DNA from: Candidatus Geothermarchaeota archaeon
GTDB lineage: Archaea > Thermoproteota > Nitrososphaeria > Geothermarchaeales > JAUWBL01
DNA: 6,246 nucleotides
Direction: 5' to 3'
Assembly: GCA_030601715.1 (NCBI GenBank)
Contig: JAUWBL010000068.1
Span: 1-6,246 of the forward strand
Shown: positions 1 through 5,927 of the stretch, piece by piece
Numbering within the stretch: position 1 is the first letter of the stretch
Layout: every line of letters starts with the position of its first letter
Notes under the pieces: model-generated
Database searches by the model: none
What the model was told of the DNA's origin: nothing
Seen by the model: the letters and a program-made list of their open reading frames with translations, nothing else
Translations under genes and position numbers: made by a program

Positions 1-25
1 GAAAGACCCCACGTCCCGAACGCTC

Positions 26-63
26 CGAGAGAACCGTGTCTCGAGAACCCAGGAAACCCTGGA
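26..63 (-). other. Two small hairpins downstream of the GT-C gene
   Basis: CCAGG (49-53) and CCTGG (58-62) form a 5-bp stem with a 4-base loop, extended by one U-G pair in minus-strand RNA; it begins 20 nt after the GT-C stop. A second 5-bp stem, CGAGA (26-30) with TCTCG (39-43), follows. No U run follows, so a terminator role is only a guess. Nothing else is evident in bases 1-82. Confidence 0.25.
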
Positions 64-82
64 AACCATGCGCCGCAGAGCC

Positions 83-1222
83 CTACGACCACCAAAGAAG
101 CCCCGGGAACAGAAGGAAGATGGAATAGGACCCCACAACAAACAACGCAAACACGACCAACATCCCCTTCGTCGAGAGCTTGGTCAAGTGCGAAGCGGCA
201 AGAAGCAGGATCACAGGGAAAAGGATGAAAGCCAGCCATCGCTCAACGAAGGGCCGGGCGAGCAGAGCGGCGGCCGTCCCCACTAGCAGGGGCCAGATTC
301 GGAGTTCCTTGAAGAAGGCTAAACTACCTCTCCACCGGACAGCAATCAAAACCAGAGCCCCGTGAAACGCCGCAAAAATGGAGACTGCAAACCTCAGCGG
401 AATCATCATCAGTGCCGGAACAACGGACGGATCCATCCCCAAGAACTCGTACAACGGAGCCTCCCAGTAGTGTCTAAGACCCACAGGAGGACTACTCCAG
501 GCCCCTAAGGTGCCGAGAATCCCCTTCTCGTAGTACACCAGAACGCTACCCCCCATGTACCACGTCCAAACCGCCACAGGAAGAAACGCCACCAAGAGAA
601 ACACCCCTAAAGCGGCAAAATCCCTCCGCTCAACGCTTCTTCCGAGGGAGACCACCAGAAGAACACCCACCACCACCAAGGCGAGAACCGTCTCCTTGGC
701 GAGGATCCCAACAGCAACAACCAGTCCCGCAACCCCTAGCCGAAGCAGACCACCCTCCCTCCTCCAAGGCGCAACGAGGTAGAGCCCAAGCGTCAGAAAG
801 AACCAAGACGCCATGTCGGTCAGCACGGCGGCCCCAGCCATGAGGACCGGAACCGAGAAGTTGAAGAGAAGCGCCGCCCAGAAGCCCACCACCTCCGAGC
901 CAGACAGTTTCCGAGCGAACTCAAACAGGAGGACAGCGGTGCCCAGCCAGAACACCGAGCTGACCACGGCGAATCCACCCTCCAAGCCGATAACCGGAGA
1001 CAGAAGGGAGGCCAGGAAGGGCACCAAGGGCCGAAACACCAAAAGACCCGGTACCTCTCCGTCGCCGAGGAAGTACCCCGCTATCCGAAGATACGTATAG
1101 GAATCCGGGTACACGTGGCCGAAGGTCCAAGAGATGTTGAGCAGGGCGGTGCCCAAGAGCAACCCGTACCGAGCCGCCCTCTTCGTTATGATGAACGTCA
1201 CAGGGCTCTGAAGCCGCGACAT
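83..1222 (-). CDS. Multi-spanning membrane protein, probable GT-C fold glycosyltransferase
   Basis: 379 residues, almost entirely hydrophobic, with roughly nine to eleven membrane segments (for example about 17-33, 56-78, 84-102, 112-134, 136-151, 160-193, 202-222, 276-296, 309-323, 330-345 and 354-375). The first external loop carries YPDSYTYLRIA (38-48). An acidic residue followed by Tyr in this place (D40, Y42/Y44) is typical of GT-C enzymes, which move sugars from lipid-phosphate donors at the outer membrane face. FRPLVPF (63-69), TD (135-136), AKET (175-178) and ERW (327-329) resemble landmarks of the PMT/ArnT-like families. Family and length fit; donor and acceptor cannot be read. The ATG at 1222 is preceded directly by an in-frame TAG, so it cannot start further upstream. 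A TATA-like box 30 nt upstream suggests a near-leaderless mRNA. AglB lies on the same strand 1.7 kb away, which fits a role in surface glycosylation (inference). It could instead be an uncharacterised polytopic protein. Confidence 0.75.
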   Translation of the reverse strand: MSRLQSPVTFIITKRAARYGLLLGTALLNISWTFGHVYPDSYTYLRIAGYFLGDGEVPGLLVFRPLVPFLASLLSPVIGLEGGFAVVSSVFWLGTAVLLFEFARKLSGSEVVGFWAALLFNFSVPVLMAGAAVLTDMASWFFLTLGLYLVAPWRREGGLLRLGVAGLVVAVGILAKETVLALVVVGVLLVVSLGRSVERRDFAALGVFLLVAFLPVAVWTWYMGGSVLVYYEKGILGTLGAWSSPPVGLRHYWEAPLYEFLGMDPSVVPALMMIPLRFAVSIFAAFHGALVLIAVRWRGSLAFFKELRIWPLLVGTAAALLARPFVERWLAFILFPVILLLAASHLTKLSTKGMLVVFALFVVGSYSIFLLFPGLLWWS

Positions 1223-1247
1223 CTAGGCAGTAGGAGACCAAGGCACC

Positions 1248-1255
1248 TACTTATG
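1248..1255 (-). promoter_or_regulatory. TATA-like box of the GT-C gene
   Basis: CATAAGTA on the minus strand after a run of G, its centre about 30 nt before the ATG at 1222. This spacing predicts a transcript beginning within a few bases of the start codon. No ribosome binding site is visible, as expected for leaderless translation. It lies downstream of element copy A, so the element need not be in this mRNA. Confidence 0.35.
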
Positions 1256-1300
1256 CCCCCGCTCATCCGTGAGGCCGCCACAGCAACCCTCCGGCCGAAA

Positions 1301-1446
1301 GAAGGGTGACCCCACTCCTCACCGCTAAACCAACCCACCTACGGTAAGCGGAAACGCTCCCCCCCGCCTCCTCTGAGTACGAACGACTCGAACCCTCCGA
1401 CTCGACTCCGCCTACCGAAAAAACCCTTTTCCTCCTCACACACACC
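1301..1446 (-). ncRNA. Putative structured RNA element, copy A
   Basis: One of three related non-coding stretches. Block 1 (1446-1427) matches copy C at 18 of 20 bases without a gap. Block 2 begins at 1331 (GGTTTAGCGGTGAG), 106 nt from the last G of the GTGTGTG run, and is preceded by GCTTACCGTAGG at 1349-1338, close to GCTTCCCGTAGA in copy C. A hairpin follows: GGG (1313-1311), loop GUCA, CCC (1306-1304), extended across a bulged U by GAG (1317-1315) and UUC (1303-1301), which includes a G-U pair in minus-strand RNA. Between the blocks is a possible 4-bp hairpin GAGT/ACTC (1389-1375). It lies 5' of the GT-C gene; the + strand of block 1 is near the NAD kinase promoter region. Function unknown. 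Confidence 0.5.
1384..1409 (-). repeat. Short imperfect tandem repeat inside element copy A
   Basis: GGAGTCGAGTCG (1409-1398) is followed at once by GGAGGGTTCGAGTCG (1398-1384, sharing one G). The second unit carries three extra bases. It lies between the two conserved blocks and may have pushed the middle hairpin of copy A about 13 nt further from block 1 than in copies B and C. Confidence 0.45.
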
Positions 1447-1470
1447 TTAAACCTCGTGGATCCAGAACCC

Positions 1471-1478
1471 CTTTTGCA
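1471..1478 (+). promoter_or_regulatory. Weak TATA-like box of the NAD kinase gene
   Basis: CTTTTGCA about 30 nt before the TTG at 1504. The match to an archaeal TATA box is poor. A better-looking TTAAA core lies at 1447-1451, but its spacing would give a leader of about 27 nt, and it abuts block 1 of element copy A. Confidence 0.2.
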
Positions 1479-1503
1479 CCAACAGGCGGACTGATCAACT
1501 GGG

Positions 1504-2616
1504 TTGAGCCGAGCAGGAACCCTAGGCCTCATCGTAAACCCAATAGCCGGCATAGGAGGCCCCCTCGGCCTCAAGGGCTCAGACGGCGAGGCAGCCGAGA
1601 TCGCCAAGGCTAGAGGCGCCCCAAAGGTCGCCCCCACCACATGCAGGACCTTTCTCAAACACATCACGAAACGACGACCTCACCCAACCATCTATACCTG
1701 GGCCGGCGAGATGGGAGAGGACGAGTGTGCCGCGGTGGGAGTACCTCACACAACCCTCGGAACCTGCAAGGATACCACCGGACCCCAAGACACCGTCGAG
1801 GCCGTCAACCGACTCGTAGACACAGGCATCCAACTCCTGACCATCATCGGCGGAGACGGAACGGCGAGAGACGTAGCCCACGCCCTCCGAGGCCGAAAGA
1901 TCCCCGTCGTCGGCGTCCCAGCGGGTGTCAAGATCTACAGCACCGTCTACGCCAACACCCCCGAAGACGCAGCGAGCCTCGTCCAAGCCTACCTCCGCGG
2001 CGACACACAACTCCAGGAAACCGTCGTGCTCGACGTCGACGAGGAGGAGCTCCGACGGGGAAACCTCCACATCACCGAGGACGGAACCCTCTACGTCCCC
2101 TCCTCCACCCGATACCTCTCAGGCTCCAAGACCCCCTCCCCAGCCTGGGAGGAGGCCTCGAAGCAAGAAGTAGCAGAACACGTCGTCGACGACCTCCTCC
2201 ACCCAGACACCCTCTACCTCGTCGGCCCCGGAACCACCACCAAGGAGATCCTCAGGCAGCTGGGCCACAGAACCAACCTCCTCGGAGTAGACCTCGTCAA
2301 AGGAAGAACCCTGCTTCAAGCCGACATGACAGAGGACCAGATCTTGGGAGCCACCCGAGGAAAACCCGTGACCCTCATCCTTACCCCCATAGGAGGCCAG
2401 GGATTCATCCTCAAGAGAAACCAGCCCATCACACAGCGAGTCCTGAGACAAACCCGGTTCCCCGCCAACCTCCTCCTCCTAGCCACACCCCACAAGCTCG
2501 CCACCATACCCGGCCTCAAAGCCGACCTCGACCCCGACCTAACCGAGAAGATCCCCAAATACCTCAGGGTCGTCGTCGGAAGAGACACCCAACGAGTCGT
2601 CCGATTCCTACGCTAA
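1504..2616 (+). CDS. ATP-NAD kinase, archaeal COG3199-type
   Basis: 370 residues, the usual length for this cytosolic family, which phosphorylates NAD to NADP with ATP or polyphosphate. The N-terminus has the glycine-rich NPIAGIGG (12-19). The catalytic signature GGDGTARD is at 116-123, with D118 the conserved Asp of the NAD kinase/diacylglycerol kinase superfamily. GVPAGVKIYS (137-146), GPGTTTKEIL (241-250), LGVDLVKG (260-267) and TPIGGQGFIL (294-303) follow in the expected order, so the gene looks intact. The TTG at 1504 is favoured: an in-frame TGA lies at 1492-1494, there is no other start between, and the NPIAG motif begins only 11 residues in. No ribosome binding site is visible, which fits leaderless translation. 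It is divergent from the GT-C gene and convergent with aglB. Codons are strongly C-ending, unlike the minus-strand neighbours, which follows from the window-wide C bias rather than transfer. Confidence 0.93.
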   Translation: MSRAGTLGLIVNPIAGIGGPLGLKGSDGEAAEIAKARGAPKVAPTTCRTFLKHITKRRPHPTIYTWAGEMGEDECAAVGVPHTTLGTCKDTTGPQDTVEAVNRLVDTGIQLLTIIGGDGTARDVAHALRGRKIPVVGVPAGVKIYSTVYANTPEDAASLVQAYLRGDTQLQETVVLDVDEEELRRGNLHITEDGTLYVPSSTRYLSGSKTPSPAWEEASKQEVAEHVVDDLLHPDTLYLVGPGTTTKEILRQLGHRTNLLGVDLVKGRTLLQADMTEDQILGATRGKPVTLILTPIGGQGFILKRNQPITQRVLRQTRFPANLLLLATPHKLATIPGLKADLDPDLTEKIPKYLRVVVGRDTQRVVRFLR

Positions 2617-2736
2617 TGCCTGAGGACCCTCGACCAGGTGAAAGCATACACACTGCAAAAAGCGGCACCCGTGAAACGTGGGACACATGGAGCAGGGGGA
2701 CACCGAGAACCCTTCTGCCGGGAGAAATCGTCCACC

Positions 2737-2879
2737 GAGAGAAAGACTCCCTCCAGTGCACCGCAAAACCGGCCCCCGTACCGTACACCAAAACGCTGCT
2801 CCAGTCTCCCCCCAAGGCAAACAGCTCGAAGAGAGCTATTCAGCCCCCCGCTCAGTCACTTTTCTCCTGCACACACGCC
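2737..2879 (-). ncRNA. Putative structured RNA element, copy B
   Basis: Block 1 (2879-2860) reads as in copy C but lacks two bases (AG) after GTGTGTG. With copy C it shares the exact 13-mer CTGGGCGTGTGTG. Block 2, GGTTTTGCGGTG (2770-2759), begins 100 nt after that run. A hairpin between them has an 8-bp stem, AATAGCTC (2840-2833) with GAGCTGTT (2827-2820), loop TCTTC, one U-G pair in minus-strand RNA. After block 2, GGGAG (2751-2747) pairs with CTCTC (2741-2737) around loop TCTTT, again with one G-U. The copy starts 26 nt after the aglB stop, in a region between convergent genes, so it does not precede any minus-strand gene. A T5 run on the minus strand at 2661-2657 could end such a transcript. 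Function unknown. Confidence 0.5.
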
Positions 2880-2905
2880 CAGGCAGGGAAGACGGAGGAG
2901 ACCCG
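2880..2905 (-). other. Pyrimidine-rich tract after the aglB stop, possible 3' end signal
   Basis: Immediately after the aglB stop the minus strand reads mostly C and T (CTCCTCCGTCTTCCC), then runs into element copy B. Archaeal transcripts often end in U-rich stretches, but this one is C-rich and lacks a long U run. The end of the tract resembles that before copy C, so it may be part of the element instead. Confidence 0.25.
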
Positions 2906-5038
2906 TCAGGGAGTGTACCTCTCGACCCTGTAGATCAAGACCTCGGCTACGGACCTCCGGCTCGACGAAAACACCAGGGTCAAGGCCGAACCCTCGTCGA
3001 ACTCCCTCGGATACTTCACCGCCTCCTGATACACATCGAGGCCCCCCTCACTATACGACCACTCGTAGGGGATGAGCCCACCCAGGAAGGTAGCCCAGAA
3101 CTCGGGCAGAAGCTGACCCGTCGCGTTGATAAACCTGGTCTCATCAATCCCCGCGATCCTCGCCATCTGAACGAACTTCCCCTCCTCCCCAGCGGTGCCT
3201 ATGCACTGAAGGAAGCAGTATCCAAAGATCTCACCGGTGTTCGGGTCCGTCAACGGAAACGGAACTACATACACAGCCACGTAGTCGGCGTCCAGATCCT
3301 CCAATATCCCCAGAGCCGTCTCCTCATCGGAGAGAAACATGGCGGCCAGCAGCTCGATCCTCGTCTGGTTCATCGTCCCGTTGTCCGCCAGGCTCCTCCT
3401 CTCACCGATGAAGGACAACCAGTACCCGTAGTCCCACCACGCCGCCACCACCGCATCCCCCGGCGTATTCATGCGGACCCACTCCAAAGCCTCGATCCAA
3501 TCAGGGATGCTACCCCTAAGATTCGTTGAAGCAGACGCCAGCGTCACCGGCGAGTCCCCCGCGTCCCTAGCCATGGGAAAGACAAGAACCGAGCCCAACA
3601 CAACCACCAAGGCCAACCCCGCCAACACGTAGCTCCGGCTCTCCCTCACCCTCTTCCGAGCCTTCTTCCGCCCCCTTCCCTCCGCAACGAGATGACCATA
3701 CATCGGATCGAGGATGCCGTAGATCCCGAACGCCCCCACCAGCGCCAAGAAGGGCGAACCAAGAGTGCCCAGCCGCGCGAACGACGACGCGAAATAGAGG
3801 GAAGACGCCCCGAGGATCAGCATCAGCAACTTCTTCACATCCACCTCCCTAACCATGAGGTACATCCCATAAGCCACGAACGGCAACAGGAACCCCATCC
3901 CCGTGTTGACAAAGAAGGCTACGAGACCCGCCCCCACATGCTCCTGAACCGACTGAACCAAGGGATTATCAAACTTCGTGAAAGGATTGACCACAGCCAG
4001 GTACCGCGCGCCGATGTTCACCGGCACGAACGCCGTGAGCTGAGGAACCAGAAGAGCCAACCCTATCACAGACGAGACCAGATACAGAACCCCACCCCAC
4101 GACAGCCTCAGCCTGACGCGGGAGAAGAACGGCAACACAACCGCCGCGTAGACAAGGAGAGCCACGGGATTATAGAGGAAGGCCACCCCATTCCTGGGAA
4201 CCGACGCCGCCAAGACCAAGGCAAGAACCATCATCATCGCGTGAGGCCGCCTGAACCCCTTCGGAAACAGACCCAAAACCCACGCGGCGATCGAGAACAG
4301 AGCCAACGTGCCCAACAGATAGAGAAAGGCCCCCCAAGAAGCAGCCATAATGCCGATAAAGACGCCCGAAAGAGAGGCGAAGACATACCTCCCCCTCACC
4401 CCACGGCGAGGCGACATGGCCTCAACAAAGAAGTACAGGGCGGCCAGCATCGCAAGCATCCCCATGGTCTCCGTGTCGAACCACCCCAACCCGCTCCTCG
4501 CCATGAAGGCAGGACTCACCGAAAAGAAGAAGGCCCCAAGCATCCCCACCACCTCTCCCCCAAGCCTCCTACCCAACAAATAGGCGAACACAACCGACAG
4601 AACCCCCGTGACGATAGGGAAGTAGATCACAGCAGTCTCAAGCCCGACGTCGAGGCCCAGAGCCAGCAACCCCAGATAGAAGAAAGCCCCCGCCATAGGG
4701 ACGCCCGGGAAGTACACGGTACCCATATCCACCCCCTCAGGATACCACGTGATCGAGCTGTGCCAATCAAAGAAGTCAAGGACCGCCAGAGGCCCCCCCT
4801 CCAACACCGAGTCCGCTATGAAATCAGCGGCATAGAACTGAAGCCAAGGGTCAAACTCCGATATGTAAACCCCGTACCTAACCGGGAGAAGCCGGAGCCC
4901 CACCGTCACCAAGAGGATGAGCAAGAGCGCGGAGTACCTGGCCAACGAGAGCGCGGACAGGGTGACCCGAAGCTCCCCCACCGCCTCCCAGATCCCCCTA
5001 GGAACGTCGCCGAGGCCGAGACCCATCCCTCTCCCCAA
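2906..5038 (-). CDS. aglB: Dolichyl-phosphooligosaccharide-protein glycotransferase AglB (STT3 family)
   Basis: Single-subunit oligosaccharyltransferase that transfers a lipid-linked glycan to Asn in N-X-S/T sequons on the outer membrane face. It has 710 residues in the usual plan: an N-terminal polytopic half to about 488, then an external globular domain. Visible motifs are EFDPW (61-65, metal-ligand D63), GWFDTE (185-190, the second acidic motif), SVQEH (363-367, E366 in the place of the TIXE-loop Glu), R422 in SSFARLG, the sequon-binding WWDYGYW (534-540), and a following DNGTMNQTRIELLAAMF (552-568) in the DK/MI-motif place. A very basic cytoplasmic loop, GRGRKKARKRVRES (455-468), precedes the last membrane helix. 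Possible N-glycosylation sites are N553, N557 and N638. Start: TTG 5038 gives MGRGMG; an ATG at 5026 with GGGGAG just upstream is an equally good or better start. It follows element copy C and ends 26 nt before copy B. The identification is firm; only the start is uncertain. Confidence 0.95.
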   Translation of the reverse strand: MGRGMGLGLGDVPRGIWEAVGELRVTLSALSLARYSALLLILLVTVGLRLLPVRYGVYISEFDPWLQFYAADFIADSVLEGGPLAVLDFFDWHSSITWYPEGVDMGTVYFPGVPMAGAFFYLGLLALGLDVGLETAVIYFPIVTGVLSVVFAYLLGRRLGGEVVGMLGAFFFSVSPAFMARSGLGWFDTETMGMLAMLAALYFFVEAMSPRRGVRGRYVFASLSGVFIGIMAASWGAFLYLLGTLALFSIAAWVLGLFPKGFRRPHAMMMVLALVLAASVPRNGVAFLYNPVALLVYAAVVLPFFSRVRLRLSWGGVLYLVSSVIGLALLVPQLTAFVPVNIGARYLAVVNPFTKFDNPLVQSVQEHVGAGLVAFFVNTGMGFLLPFVAYGMYLMVREVDVKKLLMLILGASSLYFASSFARLGTLGSPFLALVGAFGIYGILDPMYGHLVAEGRGRKKARKRVRESRSYVLAGLALVVVLGSVLVFPMARDAGDSPVTLASASTNLRGSIPDWIEALEWVRMNTPGDAVVAAWWDYGYWLSFIGERRSLADNGTMNQTRIELLAAMFLSDEETALGILEDLDADYVAVYVVPFPLTDPNTGEIFGYCFLQCIGTAGEEGKFVQMARIAGIDETRFINATGQLLPEFWATFLGGLIPYEWSYSEGGLDVYQEAVKYPREFDEGSALTLVFSSSRRSVAEVLIYRVERYTP

Positions 5039-5066
5039 ACCTTACCCAAACAATAGAAACTCACGT

Positions 5067-5074
5067 CTTTATGT
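5067..5074 (-). promoter_or_regulatory. TATA-like box of aglB
   Basis: ACATAAAG on the minus strand predicts transcription from about 5045, giving a leader of about 7 nt to TTG 5038 or 19 nt to ATG 5026. If used, aglB mRNA would not carry element copy C. The same bases read as CTTTATGT on the + strand, so the direction is not certain. Confidence 0.3.
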
Positions 5075-5157
5075 CCTAACCACCAGAACTCACAACCAAC
5101 GAAAGACCAGCAACCCGACCACCCCAAGGACTCTCGCCCACACCAAAACCCATACCC

Positions 5158-5230
5158 CGGGAAGGCTGACAGACCATGAACGATTCACCATCCTCTCACG
5201 GCAAAACCTGCCCTCTACGGGAAGCTGACA
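5158..5230 (-). repeat. Pair of direct repeats TGTCAGC(C)TTCCCG
   Basis: On the minus strand TGTCAGCTTCCCG (5230-5218) recurs as TGTCAGCCTTCCCG (5171-5158), with one inserted C. The start-to-start distance is 59 nt. The pair brackets block 2 and the last hairpin of element copy C. The first unit overlaps the conserved GCTTCCCGTAG of the element. Copies A and B show no clear second unit. Confidence 0.55.
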
Positions 5231-5323
5231 TAGGTCCTCCGGCCTCCCTTCAACCAGAAAACTCGGACAGAGCAGTCCGCCCCCTGACCGCCAGGAAGAT
5301 TTTTTTTCCTGCTCACACACGCC
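5176..5323 (-). ncRNA. Putative structured RNA element, copy C
   Basis: Block 1 (5323-5304) is closest to the consensus and runs into eight A residues. Block 2, GGTTTTGCCGTGAGAGG (5208-5192), begins 106 nt after the GTGTGTG run, the same spacing as copy A, and is preceded by GCTTCCCGTAGA (5225-5214). Between the blocks is a perfect 5-bp hairpin, CGGAC (5279-5275) with GTCCG (5268-5264). After block 2, GTGAA (5188-5184) pairs with TTCAT (5180-5176), the closing pair being G-U in minus-strand RNA. It starts 38 nt after the CBS gene stop and ends about 137 nt before the aglB start, so it could belong to an aglB leader, a CBS 3' region or an independent transcript. Confidence 0.5.
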
Positions 5324-5331
5324 CAGACAAG

Positions 5332-5345
5332 GAAAGAAGAAGCCC
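5332..5345 (-). terminator. Pyrimidine-rich tract after the CBS gene stop, possible terminator
   Basis: The minus strand reads GGCTTCTTCTTTCC about 17 nt beyond the CBS stop, directly ahead of element copy C. U-rich tracts without a hairpin serve as terminators in many archaea. The tract after aglB in the matching place before copy B looks similar, so this may be an element boundary. Confidence 0.3.
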
Positions 5346-5361
5346 AGCAGACCCAAGTTCC

Positions 5362-5733
5362 CTATTGATACAGCCACGTGAAATCTGACGACGTCACGAT
5401 GCCGACGAGCCTCCCCCGCCGAACCACGGGCAGCCTCCTTATCCTCTTCTCCCTCATCAGCCTCGCCGCCTCCTTGACGTTCGTGTCCGCCGAAACGGTG
5501 ATCAGGGGCTTCGACATGATCTCGTGAACCCGGAGCACCGAAGCATCCAGCTTCTTCGATGTCACCTTCCTAATGAAATCGCTCTCCGTCACTATCCCCA
5601 CAGGCTCCCCATCCCTGGTCACCACCAAGCTCCCTATGCCCTTCTCCGTCATCAACTCTGCAGCACCAACAGCCATCTCAGCGGCATCAATCGTGATGAC
5701 GCCCTTCGACATGAACTCCTCCACGCGAACCAA
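5362..5733 (-). CDS. Protein of two CBS domains
   Basis: 123 residues forming one Bateman module and nothing else. CBS1 spans about 4-58 (VEEFMSKGVITID ... GIVTESDFIRKV) and CBS2 about 67-122 (VHEIMSKPLITVS ... GIVTSSDFTW). Each ends in the GIVTxSD signature; T49/D52 and T114/D117 are at the places that bind the ribose of adenine nucleotides in this family. Such stand-alone proteins sense AMP, ATP or S-adenosylmethionine and regulate partners; the ligand and partner here are unknown. Start: TTG 5733 gives MVRVEEFM, with residues before M8 matching the usual first CBS strand. The GTG at 5724 and the ATG at 5712 are alternatives. The GGAGGAG just before ATG 5712 resembles a ribosome site but also encodes Glu-Glu, so it is weak evidence. 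In-frame TAA at 5761-5763 closes the frame upstream. The gene is divergent from the zinc-ribbon gene and its stop lies 38 nt before element copy C. Confidence 0.9.
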   Translation of the reverse strand: MVRVEEFMSKGVITIDAAEMAVGAAELMTEKGIGSLVVTRDGEPVGIVTESDFIRKVTSKKLDASVLRVHEIMSKPLITVSADTNVKEAARLMREKRIRRLPVVRRGRLVGIVTSSDFTWLYQ

Positions 5734-5766
5734 CCAAAGATCCCCCAGAATCTTGGAACCTTAGCC

Positions 5767-5774
5767 CTAATAAG
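5767..5774 (-). promoter_or_regulatory. TATA-like box of the CBS gene
   Basis: CTTATTAG on the minus strand, centred about 37 nt before TTG 5733, predicting a leader of about 10 nt. The overlapping + strand AGCCCTAATAA is nearly identical to the box region of the divergent zinc-ribbon gene. Confidence 0.35.
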
Positions 5775-5890
5775 ACGAGGCCAAAACCCCGGTCGAAGCA
5801 AACCCAACCCCACCCTCCAACAACGCAGCGGAAGACCCCCCACTCAACCCATCAAGGCCAACAACCACCGCACAACGCGTAACACCAGCC

Positions 5891-5898
5891 CTATTAAC
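5891..5898 (+). promoter_or_regulatory. TATA-like box of the zinc-ribbon gene
   Basis: CTATTAAC begins 37 nt and ends 30 nt before TTG 5928, the spacing of a leaderless archaeal promoter. It sits in AGCCCTATTAA (5887-5897), matching 10 of 11 bases of AGCCCTAATAA at 5763-5773. Confidence 0.35.
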
Positions 5899-5927
5899 CC
5901 CACACCTCCGAAGATCCCAAGAGCACA

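Noticed and set aside
68..365. Short + strand frames at the window start
   Set aside because: They are antisense to the GT-C gene and give basic low-complexity products.
1374..1446. tRNA-like T arm GGGTTCGAGTC on the minus strand in copy A
   Set aside because: The flanking stem has a G-G mismatch, and no acceptor strand complementary to GTACTCA nor a D arm is found upstream; the T-loop likeness belongs to the short tandem repeat.
1263..1667. A 134-codon minus-strand frame through element copy A
   Set aside because: It overlaps the start of the NAD kinase gene antisense and its product shares nothing with frames in the other copies.
1641..2933. A 430-codon open frame on the + strand
   Set aside because: It overlaps the NAD kinase gene in another frame and its product is almost only Arg, Pro and His, the result of C-rich codons. 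The NAD kinase frame has all family motifs.
2678..3529. A 283-codon + strand frame covering element copy B and the 3' end of aglB
   Set aside because: Mostly antisense to aglB, low-complexity product, and it ignores the conserved blocks of the element.
3692..5056. A 454-codon open frame on the + strand
   Set aside because: It is antisense to aglB and rich in Arg, His, Gln and Pro with no recognisable motif; aglB on the other strand is unmistakable.
5300..5307. T8 run on the + strand as an intrinsic terminator
   Set aside because: No + strand gene lies upstream of it before aglB on the opposite strand. The run is the complement of the A run in block 1 of element C, so a terminator call is not supported, though a + transcript cannot be excluded.
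5090..5377. A 95-codon minus-strand frame through element copy C, as a possible small protein encoded by the element
   Set aside because: Block 1 of copy B differs by a 2-base deletion and its matching frame meets TGA within about 20 bases. Copies A and C read block 2 in different frames relative to block 1. Conservation is of bases, not of a peptide.
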